From Anaerolineales bacterium UBA2181 (lineage in GTDB: Bacteria; Chloroflexota; Anaerolineae; Promineifilales; UBA4811), in contig DCVT01000021.1 in NCBI GenBank assembly GCA_002328075.1, positions 1-30,359 on the forward strand: a DNA stretch of 30,359 nt, given 5' to 3'. Of the stretch, positions 25,595 through 30,359 are shown piece after piece. The notes under the pieces were generated by a model, which saw nothing but the letters and a program-made list of their open reading frames with translations, had not been told where the DNA came from and ran no database searches. Every line of letters begins with the position of its first letter. Position 1 is the stretch's first letter. The position numbers and the translations under genes are program-made.

Positions 25595-26833
25595 TCAGTC
25601 CAGATACCCCTTGAGTTCATCCAGACTCTCTGGCTTTCGCAGCCTCCCCAAGGCCTGAGCTTCCAGCTGCCGGACTCGTTCCCGAGTGATGCCGAGCCGC
25701 TGGCCGATCTCGGCCAACGTGTACATCTGCCCGTCCTGAAAACCATATCGCAGCCTGAGAATCCGTTGCTCCCGCGGCGGCAAAGTCTCGATGGCTTCCA
25801 GCAGTTGCTCCCGAAGTAGGACCTGAGATACGCGCTCGGTCGGGGATTCTGAATCCTCGTCCTCGATAAAATCCCCCAGCATGCTGTCGCCGTCCTCCCC
25901 CACCGGCTTGTCCAACGAGACTGGGGTGCGGGCATATTCAAGCATTTGCTCGATCTTTTCCAGCGGCTGACCAGAATACTTGGCAAGCTCCTCCGTGAGT
26001 GGTTGCCGGTTCAGCTCCTGAGTGAGATCGCGCGCCAGGCGCATGAGGCGATTGAGTTGGTCGCCGATGTGGACAGGAACCCGAATCGTGCGCCCATGGT
26101 CGGCAATGGCACGGGTGACCGCTTGGCGGATCCACCAGGTGGCATAGGTGCTGAACTTGTGGCCGCGGCGATAGTCAAACTTGCGCGCTGCCCGCAGCAA
26201 ACCCACGTTGCCTTCCTGGATCAGATCCAGAAATGAAAGACCTCGCCCAACATACTTTTTGGCTATACTGATGACCAAACGCGAGTTGGCCGTCACCAGA
26301 TGGTCGAATGCAGCCCTTCCCTCCTCAACCAGGTACGACTCCTGGGTATGCTCTTCAGGAGTGAGTTCACCTTCGCGAGCCAGCCGGAGGCGATTGCGGG
26401 CATGTTCACCCATTTCCATCTGCCGGGCCAGCATGACCTCCTCATCCTTGGTCAATAACGGGATAAAGCCGACCTCTTTGAAATAGACGCCCACCCCATC
26501 GTCCATGTCGGCCGCGATGACCAATGCCATCTCATCGAGGCGCGGTTCGGGCGGCTCGACAACCTGTTCTTCGGCCTCTGCGGGAAGGCTATCCAGGATG
26601 GCAATGTGGGACTCTTCCAGCGCTGTGACCAGGTCATCCAGATTGTCGATGTTATCTTCCGCTTCAGGCGTGACTGCGAGGATCTGGTCTTGGGTCACCC
26701 AGCCATCAACCCGGCCGCGTGCCAGGAGCGCAAGTTGCTCCGGGGTCAGGGTGGTCGCAAGAGCGGGCCGCAGTCTTGTACCTGGTTTGTTCGATGACGT
26801 CAAATCATTCACCAATAGTTCGTATGAAATCAA
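25595..26833 (-). CDS. sigA: RNA polymerase sigma factor, primary (sigma-70/SigA) type
   Basis: This directs RNA polymerase to -35/-10 promoters like those seen in this window. Of 412 residues, the N-terminal part resembles region 1.1 (about 29-85, acidic), then region 1.2 (VGVYFKEVGFIPLLTKDEEVMLARQ). Region 2 has the core-binding RLVISIAKKYVGRGLSFLDLIQEGN stretch and the -10-reading FSTYATWWIRQAVTRAI; region 3 (RVPVHIGDQLNRLMRL) and region 4 with YTLAEIGQRLGITRERVRQLEAQAL complete it. Region 1.1 and the exact 2.4 sequence favour a housekeeping sigma over an alternative one. The frame opens at TTG 26833, almost on the predicted start point; later TTG/GTG codons at 26815, 26812 and 26803 are also possible, so the exact N-terminus is uncertain. 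Confidence 0.9.
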   Translation of the reverse strand: MISYELLVNDLTSSNKPGTRLRPALATTLTPEQLALLARGRVDGWVTQDQILAVTPEAEDNIDNLDDLVTALEESHIAILDSLPAEAEEQVVEPPEPRLDEMALVIAADMDDGVGVYFKEVGFIPLLTKDEEVMLARQMEMGEHARNRLRLAREGELTPEEHTQESYLVEEGRAAFDHLVTANSRLVISIAKKYVGRGLSFLDLIQEGNVGLLRAARKFDYRRGHKFSTYATWWIRQAVTRAIADHGRTIRVPVHIGDQLNRLMRLARDLTQELNRQPLTEELAKYSGQPLEKIEQMLEYARTPVSLDKPVGEDGDSMLGDFIEDEDSESPTERVSQVLLREQLLEAIETLPPREQRILRLRYGFQDGQMYTLAEIGQRLGITRERVRQLEAQALGRLRKPESLDELKGYLD

Positions 26834-26838
26834 AAAGT

Positions 26839-26867
26839 ACTATACCCCAACTGCCCAGAGAATTCAA
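26839..26867 (-). promoter_or_regulatory. promoter of the sigma factor gene
   Basis: On the minus strand, TTGAAT (26862-26867, 4 of 6) and TATAGT (26839-26844, 5 of 6) are 17 bases apart. The start point would be near 26832, right at the first possible start codon of the gene. Confidence 0.65.
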
Positions 26868-26951
26868 GCAACCGTTGTCACAATGCCTGCTGCCTAGGTC
26901 ATCAGTTGGTTGGACGGAATGCCTCCGGCGAACTCACGAGCAAATCATTCT

Positions 26952-26960
26952 TGGTACAAT
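26952..26960 (+). promoter_or_regulatory. extended -10 promoter of korAB
   Basis: TGG followed by TACAAT (26955-26960) forms an extended -10 element. No convincing -35 box is found 16-18 bases upstream, as often for extended -10 promoters. The start point should be near 26967, giving a leader of about 39 bases. Confidence 0.6.
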
Positions 26961-27005
26961 TGCGCTTCTGCACCACGACGGTTTTCCAGGAGAGGAGTCG
27001 AAGGG

Positions 27006-28991
27006 ATGAAAGCTGACCAAAGCAGTGGAGTCATTGTTGGTATAGCCGGTGCCGCTGGCGATGGCCTTGACAAAACTGGGGACACTCTGGCCCGCACGGC
27101 ATCTCGGCTGGGGCTGAGTGTCTTTGCGTACAACAGCTACCAGTCCATCATCCGCGGCGGCCATATCTGGTTGCGCATCCGCCTGGCGGAAGGCAAGGTA
27201 ACCAATCACGGCGATGCGCTGCACGCCTTGATGGTGCTCAACCAGGACAGCCTGGAGCGGCACGTAGCCGAGGTGGAGCCAGGCGGGGTGGTGTTCTATG
27301 ACCGCGACCGGGTCCGACCTGTTCCGACCCTCATGCGCCGCGAGGTCCAAGAGTTTGGTCTGCCAGTGCGCGAATTGGCGCAACCGTTTGGCAAAGTACC
27401 GGCGGTCATGCAGAATGCTGTCCTCTTGGGCGCCATGCTTTTCTGGTTGGAGTTCGAGTTTGCCGTGACCCGAGAGGTTCTGCAGGACACCTTTGCTCAC
27501 AAAAGCCCAGAGATTGCCCACCAGAACACTGCTCTTGCTCAGGCGGGTTACCAGTACGCCGAACAGAACGCATTGAGGCCGGTTGGGCTCTCTTGGGACT
27601 TTGGCCGAATTCGTCGACCGTTCGTTACGGGCAATGAAGCCCTGGCGATGGGCGCTGTGGCCGGCGGTTGTAAGTTTTATGCTGCATATCCCATGACTCC
27701 CGCGTCCAGCATCCTCCACTGGCTGGTCGCCCACAGCGAGGCGGCCGGAGTTCTGGTAAAACAGGCGGAGGATGAGCTGGCAGTAATCAACATGGCCATT
27801 GGGGCCAGCCTGTCAGGTGTGCGCGCGATGGGCGGGACGTCTGGTGGTGGTTTTGCGTTGATGAGTGAAGCCATCGGTTTGGCCGCTATGCTGGAAGCGC
27901 CGGTGGTCATTGTGAACTCGCAACGGGGCGGCCCTTCTACCGGTTTGCCCACCAAAACTGGCCAGGAGGATTTGAACCAGGTATTGGGCGCCTCGCAGGG
28001 GGACTATCCGCGCATTGTCATGGCTCCGTATAACACCCGCGACGCTTACTATTCCGCGGCCGAGGCACTGAACTTGGCAGAACGTTTCCAGTGCCCGGTG
28101 ATCATCCTTTCTGACTTGTTACTGAGTGAGCACCCAGAAACACTGGAACCCAGCGATTTGCAGGCTGCATTGCCCATTGACAGGGGTCACTTGCTGGCGG
28201 AGGCACCGGTTGGTTACAAACGGTACCAAATGACGACCGACGGCATTTCACCCCGGGTGCTTCCGGGCACACCCGGCACGACGTTTGTCGCTGCCAGCGA
28301 CGAGCATGACGAAGAAGGCAACGTCATCAGCGACCAGTTCACCAATGCTCCGCTGCGCCGAAAAATGCACGAAAAACGCATGCGGAAAATGGACGGGGTC
28401 CTGCCCTTGTTGGAGCCCCCGTGCCTGGCTGGGCCTCAGGATGCAGAGGTGACCCTAGTCGGTTGGGGTTCGACGTGGGGCGCCATTCAGGAAGCAGTCA
28501 CCCAGTTGGCGGCCGACGGCATTGTCGCCAACCATCTGCACCTGAAATACCTGATCCCTTTCCATCGGGACCACGTCCGAAAGATCCTTTCCGGAAGCCG
28601 GCAGATCGCAGTGGTGGAAAACAACATCAGCGGTCAGTTTGCACGCCATCTTCTGGCCGAGACCGGCATCCGGCCGGCCCATCTGATTCTGAAATACGAC
28701 GGCGAGCCGTTCCGCCCAAGGGAGATTACGATTCAGACGTTAGCCATCGTGGAAGGCAAGCCACACACGCTCGGGGTACTGGAACACGAAGCGCGGGAGA
28801 TTGCCTACCACCATATTCGGATACACCTCGATGACAGGTGCCGACCTTCCGAACTGGTCCGGCGTGCCATGGCGGAACAGACCACGCCCGTGTGGCACAC
28901 CACCATCGTTGATCGGGACACTGCGGCCGTCACTGGCACCCTCTTGATCGACGCAGAGACGGGAGCTACCTTGCAGTGGCTTCCCGCATGA
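27006..28991 (+). CDS. korA: 2-oxoacid:ferredoxin oxidoreductase, fused gamma-alpha subunit (KorA type)
   Basis: With KorB this oxidises a 2-oxoacid, probably 2-oxoglutarate, to its acyl-CoA and reduces ferredoxin. Of 661 residues, the N-terminal gamma domain (about 8-190) has the GxAGxGxxxxG-like start IAGAAGDGLDKTGDTLA and SIIRGGHIW. The alpha domain follows (from about 205), with TGNEALAMGAVAGGCKFYAAYPMTPAS, AEDELAVINMAIGASLSG and QRGGPSTGLPTKTGQEDL. A C-terminal transketolase-like domain carries LLEPP and the VVENNISGQFA segment. The start is ATG 27006, with AGGAG (26993-26997) eight bases upstream; an earlier in-frame ATG at 26910 lies before the promoter. It is followed 57 bases later by korB. 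No ferredoxin-type delta subunit is seen, typical of KorAB enzymes. Confidence 0.93.
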   Translation: MKADQSSGVIVGIAGAAGDGLDKTGDTLARTASRLGLSVFAYNSYQSIIRGGHIWLRIRLAEGKVTNHGDALHALMVLNQDSLERHVAEVEPGGVVFYDRDRVRPVPTLMRREVQEFGLPVRELAQPFGKVPAVMQNAVLLGAMLFWLEFEFAVTREVLQDTFAHKSPEIAHQNTALAQAGYQYAEQNALRPVGLSWDFGRIRRPFVTGNEALAMGAVAGGCKFYAAYPMTPASSILHWLVAHSEAAGVLVKQAEDELAVINMAIGASLSGVRAMGGTSGGGFALMSEAIGLAAMLEAPVVIVNSQRGGPSTGLPTKTGQEDLNQVLGASQGDYPRIVMAPYNTRDAYYSAAEALNLAERFQCPVIILSDLLLSEHPETLEPSDLQAALPIDRGHLLAEAPVGYKRYQMTTDGISPRVLPGTPGTTFVAASDEHDEEGNVISDQFTNAPLRRKMHEKRMRKMDGVLPLLEPPCLAGPQDAEVTLVGWGSTWGAIQEAVTQLAADGIVANHLHLKYLIPFHRDHVRKILSGSRQIAVVENNISGQFARHLLAETGIRPAHLILKYDGEPFRPREITIQTLAIVEGKPHTLGVLEHEAREIAYHHIRIHLDDRCRPSELVRRAMAEQTTPVWHTTIVDRDTAAVTGTLLIDAETGATLQWLPA

Positions 28992-29048
28992 CAGGCTACT
29001 GTGTGAACTGACACGTCCTCGATTTGTACCAATTCTGGGAGAAGCACG

Positions 29049-29921
29049 ATGAGTGATGCGTTGAAAATCGACGATTTCAAGGGTCCGGTCCACCCGGATT
29101 GGTGCCCGGGCTGCGGTGATTACGGCGTTCTCAAAGCGCTCAAGGAGGCGGCCGTTGCGCTCCAGATACCACCTCACAAATTGATGGTCGTCTCCGGCAT
29201 TGGATGCTCGTCCAACCTGCCTGGATTCATCAACGCCTACGGCGCACACACGCTCCATGGGCGAGCCGTCCCCGTCGCCTCCGGTGCCCGGTTGGCAAAC
29301 ACCGATCTACACGTGGTGATTACCGGCGGCGATGGCGACGGCTACGGCTTGGGGCTCGGTCACCTGATCCATGCCATGCGCCGCAACCTCAACCTAACCT
29401 ACATTGTCATGGACAACCAGATCTACGGCCTCACCACCGGCCAGACCTCCCCAACCTCCATGCTTTCGCATCGAACCAAGACGACCCCTCGCGGCAACGT
29501 AGAGCAGCCGATCAACCCCATCGGTTTAGCCCTGATCTCCGGGGCTACCTATGTGGCCAGGGGGTTCTCCGGCAATCCCAAACAGCTGACTGAGCTTATC
29601 GCCGGTGGCATCTCTCATGCCGGATTGGCGCTAATCGACGTGTTCAGTCCATGCGTCACCTGGAACAAAGTCAACACCTACGCCTGGTTCCGGGAACGCG
29701 TGTACGACCTGAGCCAGGAAGGTCATGACCCAGCCAACTGGTCGGTTGCTATGGAAAAAGCCTTGCAGTGGGGCGACCGGATTCCCACCGGGCTGATCTA
29801 CCAGACGTACCGGCCAACGTATGAAGAGGCCGAACCAGTGCTGGGCAAGGGTCCTCTGGTTGCTCAGGACCTGGGAATCAACCAATCTTTGCTGGATCAG
29901 TTTTTGGCCGAGACTATGTAG
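29049..29921 (+). CDS. korB: 2-oxoacid:ferredoxin oxidoreductase beta subunit (KorB type)
   Basis: This subunit binds thiamine pyrophosphate and a [4Fe-4S] cluster and pairs with the upstream gamma-alpha subunit. Of 290 residues, WCPGCGDYG supplies two cluster cysteines (19, 22), with GIGCSSN and FSPCVTWN as the likely third and fourth. The TPP motif runs from GGDGDGYGLGLGH to the asparagine of MDNQIYGLTTGQTSPTS, which is diagnostic. ATG 29049 has GGGAGA about eight bases upstream. Substrate specificity (2-oxoglutarate versus pyruvate or branched acids) is inferred from the two-subunit architecture only. About 100 bases downstream an IS607-family element begins. Confidence 0.93.
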   Translation: MSDALKIDDFKGPVHPDWCPGCGDYGVLKALKEAAVALQIPPHKLMVVSGIGCSSNLPGFINAYGAHTLHGRAVPVASGARLANTDLHVVITGGDGDGYGLGLGHLIHAMRRNLNLTYIVMDNQIYGLTTGQTSPTSMLSHRTKTTPRGNVEQPINPIGLALISGATYVARGFSGNPKQLTELIAGGISHAGLALIDVFSPCVTWNKVNTYAWFRERVYDLSQEGHDPANWSVAMEKALQWGDRIPTGLIYQTYRPTYEEAEPVLGKGPLVAQDLGINQSLLDQFLAETM

Positions 29922-29992
29922 TCAGTCCGACCCTTCAATGGGCCAAGGCCGGCAGCGGTATTGCATTTGTTTCTTCATTTTAGTCACACCTG

Positions 29993-30021
29993 TTGATACA
30001 TATGGATTTGTGTACTAATAT
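29993..30021 (+). promoter_or_regulatory. promoter of the IS607 transposase gene
   Basis: TTGATA (29993-29998, 5 of 6) and TAATAT (30016-30021, 4 of 6) are 17 bases apart. The predicted start point is at or near the TTG at 30028, so the transcript would be nearly leaderless. Confidence 0.55.
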
Positions 30022-30027
30022 ATCGCT

Positions 30028-30359
30028 TTGAAATTGAGTGAGTACGCCCGAAAAGTTGGCGTGTCCTATGGCACGGCCTGGCGCTGGTTCAAGAGCGGTC
30101 AGGTGCAGGGCTACCAGGTTGAGACGGGCACCATCATCATCACCGAACCACTGACCCAGGCCATGGCGCCGGCGCCCATTCGGAAGGTGGCCGTCTATGC
30201 GCGTGTCTCGGCCGCCGGGAACCGGGACAACCTGGAGTCGCAAGCCAAGCGATTGCTCGACTACTGTGGCGCGAAAGGCTACCAGGTGGCGGCGGTGGTG
30301 AAGGAGATTGGCTCAGATGTCAACGACACCCGCCTGAAGCTCTCAAGCTGATCACCGAT
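30028..30359 (+). pseudogene. tnpA: IS607-family serine recombinase (TnpA), frameshifted and cut by the window end
   Basis: The N-terminus is a MerR-like helix-turn-helix (SEYARKVGVSYGTAWRWFKSGQV, about residues 4-26), then the serine-recombinase catalytic start VAVYARVS with nucleophile Ser61 and Arg59, then DNLESQAKRLLDYC and VVKEIGSDVND. The frame stops at 30349-30351 after only 107 residues, where family members of about 190-200 residues continue. Around 30339-30343 the bases read AAGCTCTCAAG; one added base gives K-L-L-K-L-I-T-D, the expected family continuation, in the adjacent frame to the window edge. A one-base deletion is therefore likely. The start is TTG 30028, with no clear ribosome-binding site. 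Confidence 0.8.

Larger units (their letters stand above)
29960..30359 (+). mobile_element. left part of an IS607-family insertion sequence
   Basis: The sequence becomes clearly AT-richer between about 29960 and 30030, followed by a serine-recombinase transposase gene reading out of the window. IS607-family elements lack inverted repeats and long target duplications, so the left boundary cannot be fixed; it lies somewhere after the korB stop (29921). The right end, and any tnpB, are outside the window. Confidence 0.7.

Noticed and set aside
25384..25986. 200-codon minus-strand frame overlapping the sigma factor gene
   Set aside because: Most of it is an out-of-frame shadow of the sigma gene's conserved regions 3-4; only the tail past 25595 is free, noted as a weak finding.
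26934..27734. 266-codon minus-strand frame opposite korA
   Set aside because: Antisense shadow of a strongly supported gene.

Overview
The window is about 30.4 kb of moderately GC-rich bacterial chromosome. It reads as core genome of a Chloroflexota bacterium, probably of the Anaerolineae type. This is an inference from the combination of genes: a T-box-controlled leuS with a large insertion in its editing domain, a DUF2723-type glycosyltransferase with Chloroflexota-style C-terminal beta domains, a long TPR protein with an LPxWL repeat array, and a fused gamma-alpha 2-oxoacid:ferredoxin oxidoreductase. No marker gene here proves the placement. Most genes sit in tight, translationally coupled operons with readable sigma-70 promoters.

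Layout. (1) 40-152: tRNA-Ala(GGC) behind a near-consensus promoter. (2) About 365-3560: a leucine T-box riboswitch (specifier CTC, terminator at 662-697) and leuS. (3) 3661-8076, minus strand: minC-minD-minE-rodA-gltX, starting at a promoter placed so close to the minC ATG that the mRNA should be leaderless; the last three junctions (minD/minE, minE/rodA, rodA/gltX) are 4-base stop/start overlaps. (4) 8093-15895, minus strand: mreB-mreC-mreD-mrdA (PBP2)-DUF2723 glycosyltransferase, from an extended -10 promoter. Blocks 3 and 4 together hold the rod-shape (elongasome) and division-site (Min) machinery. (5) 15900-17481: a poorly coding stretch, a conserved but frameshifted gene of unknown function, and a divergent small conserved gene with its own promoter. 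(6) 17537-22480, minus strand: a 1447-residue TPR protein with an acidic, proline-rich central array of W-L motifs, followed by ndk and a clear rho-independent terminator. (7) 22533-25392, plus strand: mtnA, a nucleotidylyltransferase of the glucose-1-phosphate cytidylyltransferase type, and an NAD-dependent sugar epimerase/dehydratase, all overlapping. (8) 25595-26867, minus strand: a primary-type sigma factor. (9) 26955-29921, plus strand: korA (gamma-alpha fusion) and korB. (10) About 29960-30359: the left part of an IS607-family element whose serine recombinase gene carries a frameshift at the window edge.

Functionally, the centre couples cell-wall elongation (MreBCD, PBP2, RodA) with division-site placement (MinCDE). 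Around it lie translation genes (leuS, gltX, tRNA-Ala), nucleotide and methylthioadenosine salvage (ndk, mtnA), sugar-nucleotide synthesis, transcription initiation (sigma), and ferredoxin-linked 2-oxoacid oxidation. I found no phage, CRISPR array, toxin-antitoxin or defence cassette. The observations most worth following are the LPxWL-array TPR protein, the LeuRS editing-domain insertion, the apparent AUU start of mreD, the probable leaderless minC transcript, and the poly-C frameshift in the unknown gene.
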